This document shows positions 54,703 to 63,154 of a DNA stretch of 64,000 bases, one piece after another. How positions within the stretch are numbered: the stretch's first letter is position 1; the number at the start of each line of letters is the position of its first letter. Under the pieces are notes generated by a model. That model ran no database searches and was not told the DNA's origin. It was given only the letters and a program-made list of their open reading frames with translations. Location: positions 1-64,000 of the forward strand of contig REED01000173.1 in the NCBI GenBank assembly GCA_007695225.1, given 5' to 3'. A program made the position numbers and the translations under genes. This DNA is from Gemmatimonadales bacterium (lineage in GTDB: Bacteria > Gemmatimonadota > Gemmatimonadetes > Longimicrobiales > Gaopeijiaceae).

Positions 54703-55935
54703 TCAGAAGAATTCCCGTACCCAGGCCCCGATCCGGGTCAACCAGTTGGAGGAGAGGGTGCTGGCCCCCTCGCCTGTCTCATGGAATCGATCCGCCCCGT
54801 AGAGGCAGAGTCCGGTTACCGTGGAGAACCGGGGACGGGCCACGGAATCCGCCAGTCCGGAGAGCCCCTCGGAAGGCACCCCCACCCGAACCGGGGCGGC
54901 GAAGCACTGCTGGGCCATCTCCAGGATTCCGTTCAACGCCATCGTCCCCCCGGTGAGGACGATGCCGGCACCCAGGCGGTCCATGACCTCGGCCTTCTCC
55001 AGTTCCTGCTGGGCCAGCCCGAAGATCTCGTCCATGCGCTGTTCCACGATGTGGGCGATGAGCTCCCGGGCCACGTGGCGGGTCTGCCCGGGGCCAGGGC
55101 CCGGAAGCTCCACCGTCTCCTGGGGGTCCACCAACTGGGCAAAGGCCACGCCGTGACGCTCCTTCGCCCGCTGGGCCTCGGCGAAGGGGATGGAGAGCCC
55201 CCGGACCAGGTCATTGGTTACCGTGTCCCCTCCAAGGGGTAGGACGCCGATGTGCCGAATCTTCCCTTCCTGGTAGGCACAGACCTCGGTGGTGGCCGCC
55301 CCCACTCCCACCAGGGCCACCCCCACCTCCTTCTCGTCCTCGGTGAGGACGGCCCGGGCCGTGGCCAGGGGAGAGAGGACCAGCGCCTGGACCTTGTAGC
55401 CCGCCCGGTTCACCGCCTTTCGGAGGTTGGTGGCCGCCGATGAGGCGCAGGTCACGAGGTAGACTTCCGCCTCCAGGCGGGTCCCGGACATCCCGATGGG
55501 GTCCTTGATCCCCTTCTGGTGGTCCACCTCGTACTCCTGGGGGATGGCGTGGAGGAACTCCCGGTCCGGGGGGAGCGGGACGGCCCGAGCTACCTCGTGG
55601 ACCCGTTGCAGGTCGCCCCGGTTGATCTCGTCGCCTCCCACCGCCACCACCCCCATGGAGGTTCGGGCGTCGATGTGATCGCCGCCGATGGCCACCCAGA
55701 CCCGGTCCACCTCCACCCCGGCCATGAGCTCTGCCTCCTTCACCGCCCGACGGATGGATTCGGTGGTCTCCTCGATGTTGGTCACCACCTCCCGCCGGAC
55801 CCCGCCGGTTCGGGACTGGCCCACCCCGAGGACCTTGAGTTCGGGCCGCCGCCGCCCATCGCTGAGGAGTTCCGCGATGAGTGCGCAGGTCTTGGTGGTT
55901 CCGATGTCCAGTCCGGCGATGAGATTGGCGCGCAT
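54703..55935 (-). CDS. ftsA: cell division protein FtsA
   Basis: Actin-like protein tethering FtsZ to the membrane. 410 residues from ATG 55935 ([15 protein letters not shown]); the longer frame lies over ftsQ. Phosphate loops LDIGTTKTC and [10 protein letters not shown], adenosine site VLTGGTMAL. The C-terminus [15 protein letters not shown] is the expected amphipathic membrane-targeting helix. Two nt after ftsQ and followed by ftsZ, the classic order. Confidence 0.96.
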   Translation of the reverse strand: MRANLIAGLDIGTTKTCALIAELLSDGRRRPELKVLGVGQSRTGGVRREVVTNIEETTESIRRAVKEAELMAGVEVDRVWVAIGGDHIDARTSMGVVAVGGDEINRGDLQRVHEVARAVPLPPDREFLHAIPQEYEVDHQKGIKDPIGMSGTRLEAEVYLVTCASSAATNLRKAVNRAGYKVQALVLSPLATARAVLTEDEKEVGVALVGVGAATTEVCAYQEGKIRHIGVLPLGGDTVTNDLVRGLSIPFAEAQRAKERHGVAFAQLVDPQETVELPGPGPGQTRHVARELIAHIVEQRMDEIFGLAQQELEKAEVMDRLGAGIVLTGGTMALNGILEMAQQCFAAPVRVGVPSEGLSGLADSVARPRFSTVTGLCLYGADRFHETGEGASTLSSNWLTRIGAWVREFF

Positions 55936-55937
55936 GG

Positions 55938-56735
55938 TCAACGTGATGTGGGAGGGGTATAGCGAAGGACGACCTGATCCTCGAAGCGCAGGTCCACAGC
56001 CCGGGGCCTCCGCTCGGGAGCCCGGTCCAGGGCGTCGCCCAGTACCTGCAGCCCTTCCCTGAGGCGGCCCGGCGAGAGGGGCGGGCGGTACCGGATCTCC
56101 ACCGCCGGATCGCTGAGGCGGAAGATCACATCCCCCCAGCGGTCCAGGGCGGCATCCGAGAGGGAGGCGGCCAGGTCGGGCTCCATGACTCCCAGGCGGG
56201 AGACCTCCCCGGCCAGGGTCTGGAGCTGAGTCGGGGTGAGGGTCACCTCGCCACCCTCGGCGTCCGACGCCGCGGCGGAAGCCGCCCCCTCCATGCCCGC
56301 CTCGTTCCATCCCTCCGCCCTGGCCTGGAGGAGGGGAAGGTCCAGGGGGTGCTCGGATGGGTCGATGGGGAGGCGCCGTCCATCCCGGTCCACCGGTGCC
56401 AGAACCGGGGTAGGCAGGAAGGCCACCGGGTCCCGCTCCTTCACCATGAGGATCAGGGTGGAGGGGGGGCGGCGCCGTACCCGGGCCTCCAACACCAGGG
56501 GATGGAAACGAAGCTTCTCCTCCAACGGTTCCAGGTCGTCCCAGACGGAACGCTCGGAGGAGAGGCCCAGGTGGTCCATCACCTCCTCCATCCCCAGATA
56601 TCGGTTCCCCTCCAGTTCCACCGTCCGGACATGGAACCACTCCACCTGGGCCAGGGCCTTGGCGACGCGACTCACGCCCAGGACCAGGGCGACGGTTCCC
56701 AGTCCAACGACGAGGAGGAAGAGTCCCCTAGGCAT
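55938..56735 (-). CDS. ftsQ: cell division protein FtsQ/DivIB
   Basis: Single-pass divisome protein. 265 residues from ATG 56735 (GGAGG 6 nt before), overlapping the murC end by 8 bp. One N-terminal membrane helix (RGLFLLVVGLGTVALVLGV), then the POTRA domain (FHVRTVELEGNRYLGMEEVMDHLGL) and the FtsQ beta domain (EARVRRRPPSTLILMVKERDP; VVLRYTPP end). An Ala/Glu-rich loop near 150 is low complexity. Longer in-frame extension to 57521 is murC shadow. Confidence 0.88.
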   Translation of the reverse strand: MPRGLFLLVVGLGTVALVLGVSRVAKALAQVEWFHVRTVELEGNRYLGMEEVMDHLGLSSERSVWDDLEPLEEKLRFHPLVLEARVRRRPPSTLILMVKERDPVAFLPTPVLAPVDRDGRRLPIDPSEHPLDLPLLQARAEGWNEAGMEGAASAAASDAEGGEVTLTPTQLQTLAGEVSRLGVMEPDLAASLSDAALDRWGDVIFRLSDPAVEIRYRPPLSPGRLREGLQVLGDALDRAPERRPRAVDLRFEDQVVLRYTPPTSR

Positions 56736-58170
56736 GGTGCCCTCCGTCGTGGGTGTGTCCAGGCAGCCTTCCCAACTCCCGAAGGAGGGATGGGCCCACC
56801 CCCTCGATGGAGCCCGCCCCCAGCGTGATGCAGACGTCACCGGTCTCCAGCCTCCCTGCCACCGCTCCTGCCAGGGTCTCCAACTCGGGATGGAAGACCA
56901 CCCGGGCGCCGGCCTCCCGGGCCGCCGCCGCCACCAGGTCGCCATCCACGCCGGGGATCGGCGCTTCCCGGGCGGGATAGATCTCGGTGACCCACACCTG
57001 GTCCGCCGAGGCCAGCGCCATCCCGAACTCCCGATGGAAGGCCTGGGTCCGGGAATAGAGGTGGGGCTGGAAGACCGCCACCAGTCGCGCCCCGGGGAAG
57101 GCGCGGCGGGCCGCCTCCAGCGCCGCGGTGATCTCGGTGGGGTGATGGGCGTAGTCGTCCACGACCCGCACCCCCCGGACCTGGCCCAGGTCCTGGAACC
57201 GACGGCGGACCCCCTCAAACGCCTCGATCCCCTCCTGGATGGCGGACCACTCCACCCCAAGCGCACGGGCCGCCGCGGCGGCGCCAAGGGCGTTCCGGAC
57301 GTTGTGGGTCCCGGGAAGCGCCAGGTTGATCGTCCCCCGGTCCTTCCCATCCTCCTGCACCCGGAAGCGGGTGCCGGAGCCTGCGGCAGAGAGGTCCACC
57401 CCACGGAGCTGGCTTCCCGCGGAGAGCCCATAGCTTCGTCCAAGGGCACCGACATCGGGAAGAAGTGCTGCCGCTCCCGGATCATCGGCGCAGGCCAGGA
57501 CGGCTCCTTTGGGGTCCACACCGGACAGGTAGCGGCGAAAGGCCTCCCGGACTCCTTCCAGGGATCCGTAGATGTCCAGGTGGTCCGCCTCCATGTTGGT
57601 GACCACGGTCACAAAGGGGCGGAGATGGTGGAACGAACGATCATACTCATCGGCCTCCACCACGAAGAGGTCCTGCGCTCCCGCACGGAGGTGGCTCCGC
57701 CAGCCCATCACCTCTCCTCCCACGAAGCCCGTGGGATCGCGGCCGGCGGCCACCAGGATCCCGGTGAGGAGGGCCGTGGTGGTGGTCTTCCCGTGCGTCC
57801 CGGCCACCGCCGCTACGGTTCCCCGCCCCACCCAGCTCCCCAGCGCCTCGGCGCGCTTCAGAACCGGGATCCCCGCCGACTCCGCCGCCTGCACCTCGGG
57901 GTGATCCCTCGGGACTGCAGCGGAAACCACCAGCGCGGCGACCCCCTGAATGTGACCAGGGTCATGTCCCCGCTCCACCCGAACCCCGAGCCCCTCCAGG
58001 GCCTCGATGGCCGTGCCCGGTCGAGCATCACACCCCGTGACGCGCCCTCCACCCCGCACCACGGCCTCGGCCAGGGCGCACATCCCCGCACCTCCCACGC
58101 CCATGAAGTGGATGGTTCCCGCGTCCATGAGGGCGTGGAGGTCCCGGATTCCCGTCGAGGCCGCAGTCAT
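56728..58170 (-). CDS. murC: UDP-N-acetylmuramate--L-alanine ligase
   Basis: Adds the first residue, L-Ala, to UDP-MurNAc. 480 residues. N-terminal HFMGVGGAGMCALAE, ATP loop AGTHGKTTTTALL, DEYDRSFHHLRP, TNMEADHLDIYG, and RVVDDYAHHPTEI. All Mur ligase signatures are present. It overlaps murG (ATGA) and ftsQ; murB and ddl, which often lie between murC and ftsQ, are missing here. Confidence 0.97.
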   Translation of the reverse strand: MTAASTGIRDLHALMDAGTIHFMGVGGAGMCALAEAVVRGGGRVTGCDARPGTAIEALEGLGVRVERGHDPGHIQGVAALVVSAAVPRDHPEVQAAESAGIPVLKRAEALGSWVGRGTVAAVAGTHGKTTTTALLTGILVAAGRDPTGFVGGEVMGWRSHLRAGAQDLFVVEADEYDRSFHHLRPFVTVVTNMEADHLDIYGSLEGVREAFRRYLSGVDPKGAVLACADDPGAAALLPDVGALGRSYGLSAGSQLRGVDLSAAGSGTRFRVQEDGKDRGTINLALPGTHNVRNALGAAAAARALGVEWSAIQEGIEAFEGVRRRFQDLGQVRGVRVVDDYAHHPTEITAALEAARRAFPGARLVAVFQPHLYSRTQAFHREFGMALASADQVWVTEIYPAREAPIPGVDGDLVAAAAREAGARVVFHPELETLAGAVAGRLETGDVCITLGAGSIEGVGPSLLRELGRLPGHTHDGGHHA

Positions 58171-59456
58171 GATCCCTCCCAGGTGGGTGGAAGGTGGGCG
58201 GCCAGGGACCGTGCAATCTCCAGGGCAGCATCGGGGCGGCCACGCTGACGGGCGGCCCGGGCCATGGAGTCCAGCGTTTCCCGATCCTCCAGAAGGCGAC
58301 GGATCCGGGCCCAGAGGTCGTCGGGGTCCAACTCCGATTCCGGGAGGTGCTCCGCCGCGCCGGCCTCGGCCAGGGCCTGGGCGTTCCGGGCCTGGTGATC
58401 TGCCGCGGCGAAGGGAAACGGAATCAGGAGGGAGGGGATGCCCCGGGCCAGGAACTCCGAAGTGGCCATGGCACCGGCCCGGCTCACCGCCAGGTCGGCC
58501 AACGCCAAGGCCATGGGCATCGCCTCCAGGTACCCATGGAGACGGATCCAGGTCGGGATGGACTCGCTCCCCGGCACCGACGCCACCGTCGTCTCCTCCA
58601 GGGCCTCCCGGATCGAGGTCAGGTGGTCGGGGCCGGTAACCCAGAGGAGTTGCAGACCGCCCGGTCGGGAGATCTCCCCCGCCAGTATCCGCCGGACGCC
58701 GTCCAACACGGCCTCGTTGACCGCGCGGGCGCCCTGGCTGCCCCCCACCACCAGGACCACCGGCCTGGAGGCGTCGAGATGGAAGGCCTCCGCAGCATCC
58801 TCCCGGGCCACCGGATGCGGAGGACGGACGGGATTCCCCGAGATCCGGGCCCTGGGACGAGCCAGACGGGGGAGTCGGGCCACCGCCTCGGGGAAGGCCA
58901 GGTGGACTTCCCGGGCCCAGAGGGAGAGCACCCGGGTAGTGAGACCAGGGACCGAATTCTGCTCCTGGAGCACGAGACGGATCCCCATGAGCCCGGCCAC
59001 CAGTCCCGCCGGCCCCCCGGCATACCCCCCGGTCACCACCACCAGAGAGGGACGAAGCCGGTGGAAGAGCCCTCCCACGGCGGCCAGGGCCTGGGCCAGA
59101 CTCCGGAGGACGGTGAGGTTTGCCAGGTGCAAACCCCTCCGAAATCCCTCCACCGGGACCAGGAGGTGTTCCAGGCCACGGGCGGGAAGGACCCGGGCTT
59201 CGATGCCCCGCTCGGCCCCTACGAAGACCGCCCGGACATCGGGACGGATGTCCCGGAGGGCGTCCGCCAACGCCAGGGCCGGATAAAGATGCCCCCCCGT
59301 CCCTCCTCCTGAGAAGACGGTGGCGGTCCCGGGTCGGACGGCCGCAGCGGAGGGGGCAGCGGATGACATGGGGTCTGCGATGGCGGAAGCGGACCGGGAG
59401 CCATTCCCAGTCCCCGCTGCGGAAGCTGGTACCACGCCCTGAGGAGCCTCAGCCAT
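58167..59456 (-). CDS. murG: lipid II synthase MurG
   Basis: Adds GlcNAc to lipid I on the cytoplasmic face. 429 residues from ATG 59456, with GAGGAG 6 nt upstream and 8-bp overlap with ftsW. The first 45 residues are an Ala/Ser/Pro extension; an ATG at 59369 would remove most of it. Motifs: FSGGGTGGHLYPALALA, VVTGGYAGGPAG, LQEQNSVPG, and the C-terminal donor site GGSQGARAVN, SRAGAMATSEFLARGIPSLLIPFPFAAADHQ. Confidence 0.95.
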   Translation of the reverse strand: MAEAPQGVVPASAAGTGNGSRSASAIADPMSSAAPSAAAVRPGTATVFSGGGTGGHLYPALALADALRDIRPDVRAVFVGAERGIEARVLPARGLEHLLVPVEGFRRGLHLANLTVLRSLAQALAAVGGLFHRLRPSLVVVTGGYAGGPAGLVAGLMGIRLVLQEQNSVPGLTTRVLSLWAREVHLAFPEAVARLPRLARPRARISGNPVRPPHPVAREDAAEAFHLDASRPVVLVVGGSQGARAVNEAVLDGVRRILAGEISRPGGLQLLWVTGPDHLTSIREALEETTVASVPGSESIPTWIRLHGYLEAMPMALALADLAVSRAGAMATSEFLARGIPSLLIPFPFAAADHQARNAQALAEAGAAEHLPESELDPDDLWARIRRLLEDRETLDSMARAARQRGRPDAALEIARSLAAHLPPTWEGS

Positions 59457-60624
59457 GGAGTCTCCTCGCCCTTGGGTCGCCCCGGGCCACCGAGATGAGA
59501 ATTCCGATGCCGATGAGTGTCACCAGCAGGTTGGAGCGACCGTAGGAAACCAGCGGGAGGGGGAGTCCCGTCGGCGGAATGACGCCCAGTCCCACCGCGA
59601 TGTGGAGTCCGGCGTGAATGGCGATGAGGCTGGTGAAGCCGATGGCCAGAAGCTGCCCGAAGAGGTCGGGGGTGCGCCCGGCAATGCGGAAACCCACCAG
59701 GACGATCCCCATGTAGGTGACGATGAGGAAGCCGGTACCCAGCAGCCCCCACTCTTCTCCGATCATGGAGAAGATGAAGTCGTTGTGGGGCTCGGGAAGG
59801 AACCCGAACTTCTGCCGCCCCTCTCCGAAGCCCACCCCCATGGCCCCCCCGGACCCCAGGGCGATGAGGGACTGATGCACCTGGTATCCGGCTCCGCCGC
59901 CATGCCCCTCGGCATCGATGAAAGCCCGAAGCCGCTCTCCCCGGAAGCCGGAGAAGAGCTGAGCCATGGCCAGGGGCGCCAGAAGGAGCCCGAGGAAGAG
60001 GAAATGGCCGATCCGGGCACCGGCGGCGAAGATCACCACGGCGCCCAGGAGCCCGGCTACGAAGGCGGTGGAGAGGTCCGGCTGCAGGAGGACCGGGAAG
60101 AGGAGCACGCTCCAGACAAGGAGAAAGGGGAGGAGCCCCCGGGAGAGACTCCGGAAGTGCTCCTGTTTCTTCACCGCCAGGTGCGCCGTCCAGACCAGGA
60201 TGGCGAGCTTGGCGAACTCCGAGGGCTGCACCGTGACTCCCAGGTGGAGCCAGCGCCGGGCTCCGTTGATCACCGGAGCCAGCTCCGTGGTCCACGGTAG
60301 GATCGTGAGAAGGGTGGCAAACCAGACCCCCGCCACCAGCGGCCAGGCCAGGAAGCGCCACCATGTGTAGGGAAACCGGGCGCATCCCGCCAGCAGGACC
60401 AGCCCCACCGCGACCCCAGCCGCCTGACGAAGCACGTAGAACGTGTCAGGAAGGGACTGCCGCTGGGCCAGAAACGCGGAGGCGGAATAGAGGTTCACCA
60501 GCCCGAAAGCCAGGAGAAGGAGGGTGGCCATGAGGAGAGCCGCCGGTTCCCATCCCGTCCCCAGCCCGGTGCCGGGGCTGTTGGCCGGCGCACGGGGGGT
60601 CACATCCGCGGAGATCCCTCTCAT
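59449..60624 (-). CDS. ftsW: divisome peptidoglycan glycosyltransferase FtsW
   Basis: SEDS-family polymerase acting with a class B penicillin-binding protein. 391 residues, about ten membrane helices. Signature RWLHLGVTVQPSEFAKLA, then LQPDLSTAF, and the C-terminal HNDFIFSMIGEEWGLLG and PPTGLPLPLVSYG, which favour FtsW over RodA. Its position between murD and murG supports this. ATGA overlap with murD. Confidence 0.96.
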   Translation of the reverse strand: MRGISADVTPRAPANSPGTGLGTGWEPAALLMATLLLLAFGLVNLYSASAFLAQRQSLPDTFYVLRQAAGVAVGLVLLAGCARFPYTWWRFLAWPLVAGVWFATLLTILPWTTELAPVINGARRWLHLGVTVQPSEFAKLAILVWTAHLAVKKQEHFRSLSRGLLPFLLVWSVLLFPVLLQPDLSTAFVAGLLGAVVIFAAGARIGHFLFLGLLLAPLAMAQLFSGFRGERLRAFIDAEGHGGGAGYQVHQSLIALGSGGAMGVGFGEGRQKFGFLPEPHNDFIFSMIGEEWGLLGTGFLIVTYMGIVLVGFRIAGRTPDLFGQLLAIGFTSLIAIHAGLHIAVGLGVIPPTGLPLPLVSYGRSNLLVTLIGIGILISVARGDPRARRLHG

Positions 60625-62051
60625 GCCGCCTCCTCGCCCCGGGCCAGTTCGGCAAAACGCCGTCCCCGGGCCTCGTAGTTGGTGAAGAGGTCGAAAGAGG
60701 AACAGGCGGGGGAGAGAAGGAGGAGGTCCCCGGGGAAGGCTCGGCGACGGGCTTCCGCCACTGCAGTGTCAAACCCCCCGGAAACCACCACCAACCGGGG
60801 GGCAGCAACCACTTCCCGGCCCGGACTCCCCATCTCCCGGAGCGCCTCTTCCAGCTCCTGTGCCAAACGGACGCGAGCCTCGCCGAAGAGGACGGCCACC
60901 CTTGCGTGCCGAACCAACGCGGGAGCCAGGGGGCGGAAGTCCTCCCCCTTGTCCTTTCCTCCCAGGAGGAGGACCACCGGGCGATCCAGGCTCTCCAGGG
61001 CGGACCGGGCGGCATGGACGTTTGTGGCCTTGGAGTCGTTCACCCAGAGGATGCCGTCCCGCTCCCCCACCGGCTCCATCCGGTGGGGGAGCGGCCGAAA
61101 GGAGAGGAGCCCCTTCCGGATCCCTTCCGGATCGGCACCGGCAAGACGGGCCGTGAGGGAGGCGCCCAGGGCATTCAGGAGGTTGTGGCGTCCCAGGACG
61201 GGAAGCTCCGAGGCGGGGAGGAGGGATTCCTCGTCCCCGCCGGGGATGCGGAGCGTGAGGACACCGCCCCGGAGAAACGCGCAGACCCCCACCTCGCCGT
61301 CACGGGCGTCTGTGGCTCCGGCGGAGGGATCAAGGGCGAAGAGGCACCGGACCCCCGGTGCGTCGCCCGGAAGATCCCGAACCGCCGGGTCCTCTCCATT
61401 CAGGATCCACAGGGAATCGATATGGGCGTTCTGGAAGAGTCGGGCCTTGTCGCGGTAGTAGGCCTCCAAAGAGGGGTACCGGTCCAGGTGATCGGGAGCC
61501 AGAGATGTGACCACGCCGATCTCCGGCGCGAAGTCCCGGGTGTCGGCGAGTTGGAAGGAACTCACCTCCAGGACGTACCACGCCGGCGCCGGCTCCCGAA
61601 GGGCCAGTTCCGAAGCCGCAGGAGCGAGCCCACCGCCCACATTCCCTCCCAGGGCCGCATCCACACCTGCGGCCTGGAGGAGGTGGGCGGCCAGCGCCGC
61701 GGTGGTGGTCTTCCCATTCGTCCCGGTCACGGCGATCAGTGAACCCTGGTAGAACCGTACGGCGAATTCAGGCTCGGACACCCACTCGAGGCCCCGGGCC
61801 CGGAGTGCTCGGAGCACCGGAGCGTCCGGCGGAATTCCCGGTGAGACGACGACGGTGTCCGCCTCCGCGATCCGGTCCATGTCGTGCCGGCCCAGATGGA
61901 CGTGGGCTCCCAGGGCTCGCAACTCATGGGCTGTAGCTGCAGTCGGGTCGTCGGTGCGTAGGTCCGAGGCATAGACCTCTCCTCCTTCTCTTAGGGCCAG
62001 TCGAGCCGCGGCGAGGCCGCTGGCTCCCAGGCCAATGATGGACACCCTCAC
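60621..62051 (-). CDS. murD: UDP-N-acetylmuramoylalanine--D-glutamate ligase
   Basis: Adds D-Glu to UDP-MurNAc-L-Ala. 476 residues from the GTG at 62051, which overlaps the mraY stop (GTGA); the frame to 62651 lies over mraY. N-terminal IIGLGASGLAAARL, ATP loop VTGTNGKTTTAALAA, LEVSSFQL, LAPDHLDRYPSLEAYYRDKARL, NDSKATNVHA and GGKDKGEDF. Complete family features. Confidence 0.96.
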   Translation of the reverse strand: MRVSIIGLGASGLAAARLALREGGEVYASDLRTDDPTAATAHELRALGAHVHLGRHDMDRIAEADTVVVSPGIPPDAPVLRALRARGLEWVSEPEFAVRFYQGSLIAVTGTNGKTTTAALAAHLLQAAGVDAALGGNVGGGLAPAASELALREPAPAWYVLEVSSFQLADTRDFAPEIGVVTSLAPDHLDRYPSLEAYYRDKARLFQNAHIDSLWILNGEDPAVRDLPGDAPGVRCLFALDPSAGATDARDGEVGVCAFLRGGVLTLRIPGGDEESLLPASELPVLGRHNLLNALGASLTARLAGADPEGIRKGLLSFRPLPHRMEPVGERDGILWVNDSKATNVHAARSALESLDRPVVLLLGGKDKGEDFRPLAPALVRHARVAVLFGEARVRLAQELEEALREMGSPGREVVAAPRLVVVSGGFDTAVAEARRRAFPGDLLLLSPACSSFDLFTNYEARGRRFAELARGEEAA

Positions 62052-63154
62052 CGGATCTTCAGCGTGCTGAAGGCCAGCAGGGCACACAGGATTCCCAGGA
62101 TCCAGAAGCGGATGACCACCTTGGTCTCGGCCCACCCCAGCTTCTCGAAGTGGTGATGGAGGGGGGCCATCTGGAGCAGTCGGACCCCCTCCCCCCGGGT
62201 CCGCTTCGTGTACTTGAACCACCCCACCTGGAGCATGACAGAGAGGGCTTCTGCCACGAACACGCCTCCAACGATGAGGAGAAGGAACTCCGCTTTCAGG
62301 AGGATCGCCATGACCGCCAGGGCGCCTCCGATGGCCAGAGATCCGGTGTCGCCCATGAAGACCTCGGCGGGATGGGCGTTGTACCAGAGGAAGCCGATGG
62401 CCCCCCCGGCCAGCGCCGCGGCGAAGACCGCCAGTTCCCCGGCTCCGGGGAGATAGAAGAGACCCAGGTACGCCGAGGTATCCACGCGGCCGATGAGGTA
62501 GGCGAACACCCCGAAGGTGGCCAGGGCGATAGCCCCCAGTCCGGCGGCCAGGCCATCCAGCCCGTCGGTGAGGTTCACGGCATTGGAGGAGCCGGAGACC
62601 ACCATGGCGACGAAGACCACGTAGGCCGGGACCCAGAAGGCCGCCACCCACCCCTCGAAGAAGGGAACCATGGTCCAGGTGGCTGGCATGGGGTGGATGG
62701 GCACCATCACGAGGAAGACCCCCAACCCCAGTCCGAAGGACAGCTGTCCCACCATCTTGTACCGGGCCACCAGCCCCCGTGGACGGCCCTGCACCACCTT
62801 CAGGTAGTCATCCATGAAGCCGATGGCCCCCATCCAGAGGAAGGCCAGGAGGCTCAGGACCACGTACCAGTTGGTGAGTTGGGCCCAGAGGAGAGTGGAA
62901 CCGGTGGCGGCCAGGATGATGAGCGTTCCCCCCATGGTGGGGGTGCCGGATTTCTTCAGGTGAGTCTCGGGACCATCCGTCCGCACCACCTGTCCCACCC
63001 GGAGATGGCGAAGCCAGGAAATGGTCCGAGGCCCCGCCAAGAAGGCGATGAACAGGGCCGTTACCCCCGCCCCTGCCGAACGAAAGGTGAGGAAGTTGAA
63101 GAGATTGAAGATGATGTGGACATCGGCCAGGCGGGGAAGGAAGTGGGAGAACAT
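62048..63154 (-). CDS. mraY: phospho-N-acetylmuramoyl-pentapeptide transferase
   Basis: Makes lipid I from UDP-MurNAc-pentapeptide and undecaprenyl phosphate. 368 residues from ATG 63154, about ten membrane helices. Motifs: SGTPTMGGTLII, GFMDDYLKV with the paired Asp, NAVNLTDGLDGLAAG, AEVFMGDTGSLAIGG, and the HHHFEKLGW loop. The start shares one base with the murF stop (TGATG). Confidence 0.97.
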   Translation of the reverse strand: MFSHFLPRLADVHIIFNLFNFLTFRSAGAGVTALFIAFLAGPRTISWLRHLRVGQVVRTDGPETHLKKSGTPTMGGTLIILAATGSTLLWAQLTNWYVVLSLLAFLWMGAIGFMDDYLKVVQGRPRGLVARYKMVGQLSFGLGLGVFLVMVPIHPMPATWTMVPFFEGWVAAFWVPAYVVFVAMVVSGSSNAVNLTDGLDGLAAGLGAIALATFGVFAYLIGRVDTSAYLGLFYLPGAGELAVFAAALAGGAIGFLWYNAHPAEVFMGDTGSLAIGGALAVMAILLKAEFLLLIVGGVFVAEALSVMLQVGWFKYTKRTRGEGVRLLQMAPLHHHFEKLGWAETKVVIRFWILGILCALLAFSTLKIR

